Assembly: GCA_003184365.1 (NCBI GenBank)
Contig: NKYR01000032.1
Coordinates: 275,383-339,382 of the forward strand
DNA: 64,000 nt
Direction of reading: 5' to 3'
From: Evernia prunastri
Lineage: Eukaryota; Ascomycota; Lecanoromycetes; Lecanorales; Parmeliaceae
The notes beneath the pieces were generated by a model that was not told the origin of the DNA, did not search any database, and worked only from the letters and a program-made list of their open reading frames with translations. Below are positions 55,529 to 64,000 of the stretch, in pieces. The position numbers and the translations under genes are program-made. How positions within the stretch are numbered: the first letter of the stretch is position 1; each line of letters starts with the position of its first letter.

Positions 55529-56374
55529 AGTGGCGTGGGGTGGGATTTTGGAGATTGGGGGCCTGAGGGATGGGGGTGGGTGCGGATGGAAATGGATTGT
55601 ATATGCAGTCGCTGAATCGTGCGATGTTCATAAGTCGACGGTAGAATGCAGAAGGTTTTTGTCTACGCAGTGGCTGGTAGACTGGGACTATGATTCATAG
55701 GCAGTGCTCTCATTCGCGATTCGCAATAGGCGAGATCTATTGGATAGTGTTTATTAGGAGGCTTGAATCGCCTCGACTTTTACTCCATCTAGATTGTTTT
55801 GCAAAGACTTTGCTTTCCGCCGTAAAGGTCCCTTCGTGCAGATGCTCGGGCGTCTTAGCAGAAAGTATCGGTGCATCTCACCGTAGCCTCCATGTTGAAT
55901 AATGATTACCATTTGCTAAATCATGGATTCAGTCTGTGCAAGGACCTTGAGCATATCTAGCTGGCGAGTGTTACGAGTCGACCACTACGAGAAATGGCTC
56001 GATGAAGCTGATTTTGCCCACGTCGACCCAGACTGGCCTTCGGGTGAGCGGTACTGCCCTATAGCAACGCAACCTCTGACATCGATGACTGGATAATCGC
56101 AGGAACGTCTCTATTAAGATGATTAACCTTAGCCATCAGGCAGATTGTGCCCGCTCGAGAAGCCCGCCTCGTGGTTTCGCTGGCAGTAGCCGAATTTGCT
56201 CCGGTTGCCAAGTTGGAAGAAGCACGGTTCTTGGTGGGTAGAATGATCATATTCTATGGAGGAAGAAGAATCCTGGGAGGATATCTCCTCCTGCTGACTA
56301 AGACTTATGCTAGCTACTCGATCCCACCTTTCAACTACTCTCGGAAAAACAAAACAGAGTCTCAGCGATTACCA
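55529..56374. other. Intergenic region with a short ORF
   Basis: A 58-codon frame at 55923-56096 (MDSVCARTLSISSWRVLRV...) contains a plausible donor GTGAGC after PDWPSG. It has no recognised match and may be the remnant of a gene cut off by the transposon block to its right. Confidence 0.3.
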
Positions 56375-56400
56375 AGTATACTTATAAGCATAAGTATACT
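56375..56400. repeat. Inverted repeat at the edge of the AT-rich block
   Basis: An 11-bp arm AGTATACTTAT and its exact reverse complement are separated by AAGC. It sits where base composition changes from gene-like to AT-rich. Confidence 0.6.
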
Positions 56401-57253
56401 CGTAAGGAAGTAAGGGGGTAGAAAATGTAGCATAAGCACAGAAACTTGCACAAAGAACTATTTTTTTTAGATATGTTCGACTATTTTCACGTACAAGCAG
56501 AGTAGATATATAAATACGTAGATATATCGACAATTAGATATAAGTAACAGACATTTTCGTAAGTAGAGACTTTCTCGTAAGTATCTTCAAACTTTGCTCG
56601 AAGAAGTCTCAAACTTCTCATAAAGAATTCTCGAGCTTTTTGAAAATCTTCAAATTATTCTGAAAGAATATGCTTCTGAACACTAACATCGTCATATCGA
56701 TCTGAATATATCTCTGCTATTTCTGATAAGGATATTAAAATAGTTAGATAGAGACTGACAGAGATAGATTAGAGCGATTTCGACGAATAGCTCGAGCTCG
56801 TATGATGTTCTATTGCTGAGATAAGAGAACGAACTTATTTAGATTTATAAAATAACCCGAACGAGACACGAAAGACTTGAGATAATTTTTATAAAAGATA
56901 TCGCGTATTCTTCTCTTATTTAGTTGTAGTAGAATAAAGGAACGATTATCAAATTTATTATATCCGAAAATTCTGAATGGTTTTCGTCAACGTGAGATTA
57001 GCTTTTCAGCATTTTCTTGATATAATATGACGAGATTTCTTATATGATGAATTACTTGCTTAATGCTTCGATTGTAGCGTGCGATTATATTCTTCTTTTA
57101 TCTTAATACTATAACTCATACAATATTATATACTTTAGCTCTATGCTTGAAATAATTTCGAACTTTTAGATTATGAGAGATTTTAGATTGAAGCTTAGCA
57201 GCTTATGCGTGAAGATTCTAATTAAACAAATTGTTTAGAGTTAAGACGACGTG

Positions 57254-57728
57254 TGTAACGGGGTCTAGGCATGCGTGACTGTCATAGTTCTAGCTTAGCC
57301 CAGTAAGCCCCGGAGCTTGAAAGCCTCCGAGGCTTGCCCTAATTGGGAAATGAGATCTTGGCGCGAAGAAGACTTTATAGGTTTCCCTTCCTACTTCGTG
57401 ATTCTTCTTCTTCTTCGCGCAATATGTACTTAATCACCTTACATATATAGTTAGTATATATGCCTATTTCTCACCTGTGTCAGTGACTGAGCAACTCGTA
57501 TATTGGTTACTAGATAGACTGAATCCTGAGGAACCCAAGTGGAAACCCTCAGAGGCAGCATATTTAGCAGGGGAGAGTGCACCCCCATGCCAAGCAAACT
57601 TACTATGCGACTGCTATAGCCGCACAGCTGCACCAGAGGGATAGTCTCCCGGATCTGGCCTAGATGTATGTTGGATTCCTGGACTTCTGACAGGCCGCCT
57701 CATGCCTAGAGACCTCATGGCCCTTATA
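57254..57728. repeat. Left LTR of the nested element, split by a solo LTR
   Basis: Without the 203-bp insertion and its 5-bp duplication, 267 bp remain. They match the right LTR apart from scattered transitions and a 7-bp difference (CAACATA, present only in the right copy). The end reads TTATA where the right copy has TTACA, a CpA to TpA change typical of RIP. Confidence 0.75.
57280..57482. mobile_element. Solo LTR, 203 bp, with GTGAC target duplication
   Basis: It starts TGTCATAG and ends CTGTGTCA. GTGAC is present on both sides (57275-57279 and 57483-57487), while the second LTR copy has the site empty with GTGAC once. It contains a CTTCTTCTTC run and ATATATAG. It is the youngest layer of this nest and is less AT-rich than its surroundings. 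Confidence 0.75.
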
Positions 57729-58320
57729 TAAATCGTCTATAAAAGTTATAAAAATCGACGAAGAACTAAATTTCTTTGAGAGTGATAGAGATCGCTTAAT
57801 CGATTATCGCTTATATCTTCATAGAATTTATTCGAATATCTTCGATAGACACGAGAAGATCGAGAAATTTCGTCTCTTATATCTTAAACTCGCACTTGAG
57901 AATATTTATTTACAAGTTTATATCGCGTAGCTTCTATAGAATTATGCGAACGTATTTAATATACTTCTTTCTCGTCTTGCTATAGATTAGAATATCATAG
58001 AGATAAATCTAATAAAACTTATTTAGATATTCGAAAAGAATATTATTTATATATTGTTGATAAGTAATTAAATCGTTTATTAATTCGAAGAAAAGTATTC
58101 GATATTTATAGAGTTTCAAAGAGATAACGAAAGTAATGAAATTCTTACTATTTGAGTTTATACGTAGCTTATTAAATGTCGTAATAATATTAAGTCTTGA
58201 TAATCTATATTTTCTTTAACGACGATTCGTGTCAGGGAACGAGGCTTGATAAGAGGAATCTCATTCTCTATGGCTAGGACTAAGGTAAAGGCCAAGACGA
58301 AAGATGAGGAAACAAGAAAG

Positions 58321-58321
58321 N
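58321..58321. other. Undetermined base in the assembly
   Basis: A single n in the repeat-rich block. Local consensus here may be unreliable. Confidence 0.95.
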
Positions 58322-58412
58322 GAATGTGTCAATAACCAATAAACCCTCTATGTGCTAGACACATAGCCATAAACACTCCCTATGTGCCTGACACCTAGGG
58401 TACGTCCGTAAC

Positions 58413-58686
58413 AGTAACGGGGTCTAGGCATGCGTGACTGAGCAACTCGTATATTGGTTACTACAACATAGATAGACTGAATCCTGAGGAACCCAAGTGG
58501 GAATCCTCAGAGGCAGCATATTTAGCAGGGGAAAGTGCACCCCCATGCCAAGCAAACTTACTATGCGACTGCTATAGCCGCACAGCTGCACCAGAGAGAT
58601 AGTCTCCCGGATCTGGTCTAGATGTATGTTGGATTCCTGGACTTCTGACAGGTCGCCTCATGCCTAGAGACCTCATGGCCCTTACA
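58413..58686. repeat. Right LTR of the nested element
   Basis: 274 bp, uninterrupted, ending TTACA followed by the target duplication ACGTG. Its first two bases (AG) differ from the TG of the left copy. Confidence 0.75.
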
Positions 58687-59743
58687 ACGTGCGAAGTTTT
58701 CGATAGAGATTTAAATATAATGCTTTTGGGCGAAACGCTGAGATAAGAAATAATTCGAGAATTGATTAAATTATCTGTCTTAGTTAGACTGAGATTTCAC
58801 TTAGATTCGAGTTTACGAACGACTTTTTTCAGCACTCGATTTATAATCTCGATTAAATCTATCGATTTATACGCGATCGACGAACTGTTATCAATTTCAA
58901 TCTTTTAATTGTTTAGAAAATCTCGAAGTTTCTTATCAAAGTGATAATCTTTGAAATCAACGTAGAATACGTAAAACTTTCGATAGATAATGAAGAAGAT
59001 ATTTAAGCATCGAATAACATCGTCGATATTGTAGAATTTATACGCGAAGAGTACATAGAAGCGAGATATATAACAATTTAGGTTGAGAGAATATTTCTTT
59101 CCGATCGAAGTTATACTTAAAAAATCTATAAAGTTTATTTTTATGAATTGAAAGAGATAAGTGATCGAAATAGAATATAAGAGTTGAGATCGAATAATAG
59201 AATTATGCTGAGTATAAATTATATAATCGACAATATAGCGCTTTATATTTTGAGACTAATCGAGTTAGTAGCAAAGATTTTTCAGTCTTATCATGATATT
59301 TGTCTTAGTTCAATAATCGCTGAAGTTATATATTTTCGTAAGAATTAATAGAATTTTAAGCTCGGACACGCACGAAAGATAGACTTCTTTCTCTCGATAA
59401 ATTTAAAAAATCTCATCGAGAATACGAAAATTGAATATCTTACGCAGAAACATAGCAGAGAATATTTCTTCATATTAGTCTGAGAATAGTCTGTAGATAT
59501 TATCGAATCATATTGATGTAAGATAAGTCTCGCTTCAAAGAATAATAGCATCGATAGAGAAGATAAAGGCTGAAATATCTCAAATTGTATCTCAAGAAAT
59601 AATTTCTTTTCGCTTAGATTCTAACAAGAAATTTAGAAATACTTCGAAGTCGCTCTTATTATCTTTTCAGACTTATATCGAATCTTGCTAAAAAAAAGTT
59701 TAATATAGACTTTATAGACTTGCGACGTCTTAGAGTAGTTTAT

Positions 59744-59908
59744 ATCAAATAAGATTTTTAACAGAGCGTCAGTAACTTTGTTTCTGTAATTTAAGATATA
59801 TCGAATTTCGACATTAAGACGTCTGAGCTGATTCGCTTAGTGTCTATAGATATCTTCGTGAGTATTAGATTTCAAGAAATACGTTAAGAGCTTATAATCA
59901 GTGTGCAT
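59744..59908 (-). pseudogene. Gypsy RNase H remnant
   Basis: A minus-strand frame reads HTDYKLLTYFLKSNTHED, then IYRH-stop-ANQLRRLNVEIRY, then RNKVTDALLK. This follows the end of Ty3/gypsy RNase H (TDHK...RWA...LNVEI.Y..G.RNKVADALSR). The TAA replaces the conserved Trp. Reverse transcriptase and integrase should flank it but are too mutated to read. Confidence 0.65.
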
Positions 59909-60109
59909 TAAGATAGTATAATATAAATATTTGTATAAGTAATCTGTTAGACTGGCTTATATAATAGAAGTATAGAAGCCAGGCTAGGGTTGTGTAGCAA
60001 TGTGAACTTAGTAGAGTATATATATATCTAGATGGTAAGACTAATTCTTAAGGAAGGAAAATCAGAAACACGGGGGCATGCGCTCCTTAAGCTTCTTCGC
60101 CAAGGAATC

Positions 60110-60131
60110 GCTTGGCATGCGTATGCCAAGC
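60110..60131. repeat. 9-bp inverted repeat hairpin
   Basis: GCTTGGCAT, a GCGT loop, and ATGCCAAGC form a perfect 9-bp stem. It lies just inside the return to normal composition, possibly within the LTR of the right-hand chromovirus. Confidence 0.6.
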
Positions 60132-60663
60132 ATTCGCGGCTCAGGCGGATACATGCACTACTGCCCCTTTTTGGCCTGCGCCTAACATGGCCTCCTCCCT
60201 TCGAAGATTCGTCCTCGAATCCATTGCCATTTGAATGTGTTGGACAGGCTCATTAAAACCCTTCAAACCCCACAGGGGACACAAGGGAAAGAGTCCTTCC
60301 AGTTTCCGGAAACACGAAGAACATACCGAATTTGTATATTGCTGCGTTAGATATGCGCTTTGTCTCCTTGAGAAAGAATAAACATAGAGTCGTAGCTGAC
60401 ATAGAGTCTGTAACTGTTGTGGGTGTTGGTTGTTGTTGTGGGCGTGAGTCACGTCGGCGCGTGGTGGACGTTATCGTCGCGATTGTGTGATTGTTGCCAG
60501 GTGACTAGCGTGCTTTTCGCCCACAAAAGTTGTTGTTTTTCTCAACTTTTTTCCTCCCAACAACCCTTCTCACCCCCCCTCTAATTTTGCTTGCGCTACT
60601 CGCACACTTCATACCTTGCGCATACAGTAGACGTTTAGTTCACGTACCATACACCCTTGCATC

Positions 60664-61832
60664 ATGGCAGGCTTCCAACCTGCAATGCCTGGCTTGGTCG
60701 TCCCTCCTGTGAGCGAACCATACCGGCGTTTGGTATACGTTACTCATGCGTTTTCAGGCCCCTCCGCACCCGATTGCCGACAGAAGCGCCGGCCCTCTCC
60801 CGTCCTTGACGGAGAGTTCCTGTTGCCGTTGCGTCCGGCGAGCATGGGCCCACCAGCCTGGCTCCTGTGATGCAGAATACGATGAAGATGGCAACATCGT
60901 AAAGAAATGCTCGCATTGCTCCCGCGGGCATGCCGATTGTGTTCCGGTAAGTACTTCCATGATAAACGTAACAAACGCGTATGTGTAACGCGGGCTTATA
61001 ATGGGTTTCAGCTCCCTGCGGGCGATGAAGAACTCCTTTCCGGAGTTAACCGTGTGTTTCTGTTGCGTCGGCGCCTCGTGCGCACTGCGCGTCGTGGTCT
61101 TATCCCGGTGATAGGGGACATACGACCCTCGCTCGCCTTAAAGCGAGATGTGATGCCACCAACAAGGTCATAACGGCCTGTCAACGCGTCCAAAACAGAT
61201 TTGGGACGCACAAGAAGCCGGATAGTCTCGCGGCGTCTGTTGATCTGGCAAAGACAAATCGCAAGATTTTGTCTGTGTTAACCGGCATCTACGATGTCAT
61301 GCGTTACACCGTAGGTACCCATACGTTCCGCGTACGAGTTTCACGCGATTCTTACGTGTTAACCATGTTTTAGGCTGGCCTGCCACCAATGAACCCACCA
61401 GAGCCCGACTCCGACTCCGACTCCGAGCGGGACGACGAATCCGACGACGAGTCCGACGACGACAATGGCGGCGGCGACGGCGGCGAAGACGGCGCTGCCC
61501 CTGGCGGTAGCCCCCGCGCTTCCCCTCCGCCTCGCGGCAATGATGACGGTGATGACAGCATGGGGGAGGCTCCCGCTGCCGACCCCAGCAGCGGCCGTAG
61601 CGCTGGCAACGCGCCAGCAAATCGTGGGGAGGAAGGAGTGGAGGCGTCGCCGGATCCCGGCGATGAAGACGAGGAGGAAGAAGATGATCGTGCCGGGTTG
61701 GGACCCAGCAGCAGCAACAATGCTGCAACCGATGATATCATGCGTGATATCTACGGTTTCTCCCCGGACAGCACCTTTGGAAGCGATGGAATGGTGGAGG
61801 GGGAGGAGGCGTTTGGGGGCTTTGACGAGTGA
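60664..61832 (+). CDS. Cys-rich putative zinc-binding protein with acidic tail, transposon-linked
   Basis: Likely exons are 60664-60708, 60758-60946, 61012-61310 and 61374-61832, with clear GTGAGC/GTAAGT/GTAGGT donors and TTTCAG or TTTTAG acceptors. The first two give a CxxC-rich domain (SSCCRCVRRAWAHQPGSC, KKCSHCSRGHADCVP). Exon 3 begins LPAGDEELLSGVNRVFLLRR but its second half is readable only in another frame (ARLKARCDATNKVITACQRV), so one base seems missing between about 61100 and 61136. Exon 4 is an extreme Asp/Glu/Ser tail (DSDSDSERDDESDDESDDD). It lies convergent to, and 222 bp from, the chromovirus polyprotein. It resembles fungal Cys-rich genes found beside retroelements. The function is unknown, and it may be a pseudogene. 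Confidence 0.55.
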
Positions 61833-61865
61833 GCAACCTGGCTTCGCGCCGGCGCTTTTTGCGCG

Positions 61866-62014
61866 CCTGACCTACGGGTCAGGTATGATAGGTTTGCGCT
61901 TTGCTGGTGGTGGTTGTTTTTTGTTTTGTGCTCGTTGTCGTGCCTACGGGCAATGTTTTTTAGATTCTGTTGGCCATTTTGGCACCATTTTTTGTTGCGG
62001 TGCCTACGGGCAAT
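61866..62014. repeat. Three small hairpins with a shared CCTACGGG core
   Basis: CCTGACCTACGGGTCAGG (61866-61883) is a 7-bp stem on a TACG loop. GTGCCTACGGGCAAT occurs twice (61940-61954 and 62000-62014), each containing TGCC-TACG-GGCA. They lie between the convergent stops of the Cys-rich gene and the chromovirus, so they would be in both 3' regions. Confidence 0.6.
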
Positions 62015-62054
62015 TTGAGAATCGTTACCCTCTGGGGCATTGCCACACATGCGT

Positions 62055-63998
62055 CTACCTTGCTTTACGCCTTCGTTTTTTAGGCTTTTCAAAAGCATCT
62101 CGTAGTTCTTGCGCATGCTCCATGTTCTCTTCTGGTACCCATTGATCGTATTCAACTGGATATCCAGCCCAGCGAATAAGGTATTCTACCTCGCCCTTCC
62201 GCTTTCTTTTGTCCAAGATCTTTTCGACCTCCCATTCTTCTTCGCCATCTATCAATTCCGATGCTGTGTATGCTGGCATTGTACTATTGTCCCTACGCCG
62301 GTAGAGTTCCAGCAGTGACACATGGAAAACGTTGTGAATTCGATAGATTGGCGGGAGTGCTAACCGGTAAGCTTGTTTGCCGACACGGTTCCGAATAATG
62401 AATGGGCCAATTGCTTTATCTGAAAGCTTCTTATTTGGTCGCTTCTGCTTCAAATTCTTGGTTGACAACATCACCAAGTCTCCCTCTTGAAAAGATTGTG
62501 CCTTGTGCTTTTTGTTGTAAGTCTTAGCTTGCGATTCTGCTAAGCTTTGCCAACGTTTGACAAGGTCTTCCCGTAACGCATGAATCTCTTTCACACGCTC
62601 TTTTGCTGCTGGCACTTCCCCTTCGGGAGGATCGTCCTCGATGCTCACTTCAAATGTAGGATTGTAGCCGTACATTGCGTAGAATGGGCTACACCCTATC
62701 GTCGAGTGCTCGCTTTGTTGATAGACGAATTCGGCCACAAATAGAAGTTCGGCCCAGTCGTCCTGATTTTCGTTGCAATACACTCGAAGGTAGTGTTCCA
62801 AGGTTTGGTTCTGCCGCTCTGTTTGACCGTCCGTTTGAGGATGAAAGGCAGTGCTTAGCCTGCGTTTCATCTTCATTTGATAGCAGACTTGAGACCAGAA
62901 CGCACTTGTGAACACAGATCCACGATCTGTGACAATACCTTCAGGGGCACCAAAACGCAGAAAAACTTCCTGCATTAGCAGCTCTTCGAGCTCCGGGGCA
63001 TTGATTTTCTTAGTGGTTGGTAGGTATCTGACCATTTTGGTGTACCTATCGACAACCACAAGAATCGCATCATAGACGTGTCCTTTACGCCTACTTGGTG
63101 GAAGGTCCGTGATGAAATCCATTGTGATTTCTTTCCACGGCCCACTTGGTTGAGGAAGCGCACTCAACTCACCATAAGGACGGTGACGTTTCACCTTTTT
63201 CCTTTGACAGATGTCACATGAATCTACATATGATTTCACATCTGCCTTAATACTATCCCAATAGTATTTTCGGCCCATCAATTCCAGAGTCTTGTCTACT
63301 CCAAAATGTCCTGCAAGAGGATCATCATGATGGCGTTTCAATAGCTCTTCACGGACAGAAGCCTCTTCCGGGACATACAATTTACCATTGTATCTCAACA
63401 GTCCCTGGCTATTCCACGTCCAAGCTCCGGCGTCTTCCGTTCGCTTGTCCTGCGCTTGGCCTTCTCTTCGCTGTTGGACATAAGGATCTTCCAGCTGAAG
63501 TGCTTTAAGAAGCTCGAAGATGGACTTGCTACTTGGATCGTATGCCGTTTCACTAGTCCCTGCAATTTGGGCGACTAAGCGTGGGACGAGCTGTTTGCAA
63601 CCAACAGTCCCAGCAACAGGGTTAAGCTGCACGGCAGCTACGTTGCGTGTACTCTGAGCAAGCGTCTCGCTTGAGCTCTCTGCTCTCGCAGTTGGAGGTT
63701 CCCTAAGCCTCGAAGGATGTACAGCATCAAGGTGGGTCTCTTGAATTGCGGCTGTCATCAAATTTGCAAGGGTAGCCCTCTGGCTAGCCACTTCTTCCTC
63801 TTTGCCAGCTTCTAAACAGTGCTGAGCACCCATGTTTAGGCTGTTCACTGCAAAAGGGTACTCATCGGTACAGCTGCGACTTGCATGCTCATACCCCTTG
63901 CCTTGCCCATATGCTATTCGAATGGCAGAAAATATGGGGCTTACCAGACTTCCTATCGATGCAAGCTTTTGTTGCAACGTAGGCAACAATCGATTCAT
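62055..63998 (-). CDS. Ty3/gypsy chromovirus polyprotein: integrase and chromodomain, cut by window edge
   Basis: The 3' part of the pol of an LTR retrotransposon. The frame is open for 647 codons to the right edge; the protease, reverse transcriptase and RNase H parts would be outside. Visible in order are the integrase zinc site (HHDDPLAGHFG...CDICQRKK, ~220-270), the catalytic core with D in TMDFITDLPPS, D in IVTDRGSVFTS and E in TDGQTERQNQTLEHYL (~290-410), the GPF-type region (DKAIGPFIIRNRVGKQAYRL), and a chromodomain (WEVEKILDKR...YLIRWAGYP...WVPEENM, ~578-630). Chromodomains steer integration to heterochromatin. There are no stops and no RIP-like skew, so the copy is young or newly arrived. 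Confidence 0.93.
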   Translation of the reverse strand: MNRLLPTLQQKLASIGSLVSPIFSAIRIAYGQGKGYEHASRSCTDEYPFAVNSLNMGAQHCLEAGKEEEVASQRATLANLMTAAIQETHLDAVHPSRLREPPTARAESSSETLAQSTRNVAAVQLNPVAGTVGCKQLVPRLVAQIAGTSETAYDPSSKSIFELLKALQLEDPYVQQRREGQAQDKRTEDAGAWTWNSQGLLRYNGKLYVPEEASVREELLKRHHDDPLAGHFGVDKTLELMGRKYYWDSIKADVKSYVDSCDICQRKKVKRHRPYGELSALPQPSGPWKEITMDFITDLPPSRRKGHVYDAILVVVDRYTKMVRYLPTTKKINAPELEELLMQEVFLRFGAPEGIVTDRGSVFTSAFWSQVCYQMKMKRRLSTAFHPQTDGQTERQNQTLEHYLRVYCNENQDDWAELLFVAEFVYQQSEHSTIGCSPFYAMYGYNPTFEVSIEDDPPEGEVPAAKERVKEIHALREDLVKRWQSLAESQAKTYNKKHKAQSFQEGDLVMLSTKNLKQKRPNKKLSDKAIGPFIIRNRVGKQAYRLALPPIYRIHNVFHVSLLELYRRRDNSTMPAYTASELIDGEEEWEVEKILDKRKRKGEVEYLIRWAGYPVEYDQWVPEENMEHAQELRDAFEKPKKRRRKAR

Positions 63999-64000
63999 CG

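Larger units (their letters stand above)
57254..58686. mobile_element. Nested 1.43-kb LTR element with ACGTG target duplication
   Basis: Two near-identical LTRs (57254-57728 without its insertion, and 58413-58686) enclose ~684 bp. The outer ends are TGTAA...TTACA, and the same five bases ACGTG lie immediately outside both (57249-57253 and 58687-58691). This proves one insertion event. The inside carries no reading frame, is partly AT-rich and includes one undetermined base. It is therefore non-autonomous, or an internally deleted and mutated element. Orientation could not be set because no clear primer-binding site was found. Confidence 0.75.
56401..60000. mobile_element. RIP-degraded Ty3/gypsy retrotransposon DNA with nested insertions
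   Basis: About 3.6 kb of strongly AT-rich, TpA-rich sequence with no open frame of meaning, flanked by normal DNA. On the minus strand a gypsy RNase H remnant is readable at 59744-59908, and stop codons stand where tryptophan is expected. This is the pattern of C-to-T mutation by RIP. Normal-composition islands inside are the nested LTR element. The outer element's own ends were not located. One undetermined base (n) is at 58321. Confidence 0.75.

Noticed and set aside
57254..58686. Treating the two 270-bp copies as MITE-type elements with TA duplications and imperfect inverted ends
   Set aside because: The outer 5-bp duplication ACGTG, TG...CA ends and direct orientation of both copies fit LTRs of one element better.
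60907..61173. Basic plus-strand ORF overlapping exon 3 of the Cys-rich gene
   Set aside because: It is explained as the first half of exon 3 plus intron sequence, not a separate gene.
61370..61741. Minus-strand Ser- and Pro-rich frames opposite the acidic exon
   Set aside because: They are produced by the GAC/GAT/GAG repeats of the acidic tail read backwards.

Overview
The window comes from a filamentous ascomycete (Pezizomycotina). The evidence is intron-rich genes with short GT-AG introns (mostly 45-60 nt, with CTAAC/CTGAC-like branch sites), tightly packed genes on both strands, orthologues of fungal housekeeping genes (MON1, DOP1, VPS27, HBS1, MICOS, CapA), a zeta-class GST, and an AT-rich retrotransposon block of the kind left by RIP (repeat-induced point mutation). 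I cannot fix the class or species from sequence alone.

Layout. Positions 1-5051 hold a RecQ/Sgs1/QDE3-type helicase cut by the left edge. A 74-residue hydrophilic protein, a long disordered protein (6676-10182) and a small gene broken by two in-frame stops (10736-11444) follow. Positions 11594-28042 form a run of membrane-trafficking genes: MON1 (Rab7 GEF), DOP1/Dopey, VPS27 (ESCRT-0), a rhodanese plus ubiquitin-hydrolase protease of the Doa4/USP8 type, and F-actin capping protein alpha. Positions 28338-36516 carry a disordered nuclear-looking protein, a PLP-dependent decarboxylase, a tiny ORF, a small mitochondrial protein, a MYND zinc-finger protein and a maleylacetoacetate-isomerase-like GST. 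A tRNA-Cys gene at 36921-37058 has its usual anticodon-loop intron and also a 54-nt GT...AG insertion inside the D-loop; this is the most unusual single object in the window.

Positions 37780-41000 are a decayed accessory patch: an RBR (RING-IBR-RING) ubiquitin-ligase pseudogene faces a broken ankyrin-repeat gene, next to a membrane-anchored coiled-coil ORF built on 21-bp tandem repeats. A cysteine-rich multi-pass membrane protein and a tandem ubiquitin-like protein follow. Positions 45216-55528 return to conserved genes: HBS1 (ribosome rescue), a TLS1/Hep59 spliceosome-linked protein, a metallo-beta-lactamase-like protein, a MIC26/MIC27 MICOS subunit with a GC-AG intron, and an F-box-like protein.

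Positions 56400-60000 are AT-rich, RIP-degraded Ty3/gypsy DNA. Nested inside is a 1.43-kb LTR element with matching 5-bp target duplications (ACGTG), whose left LTR itself carries a 203-bp solo LTR with its own duplication (GTGAC). The right edge has an undamaged chromovirus (integrase plus chromodomain) on the minus strand, and on the opposite strand beside it a cysteine-rich, acidic-tailed gene that may travel with it. Exon boundaries were read by eye from reading frames, splice consensus and family expectation; no alignment or transcript data were available.
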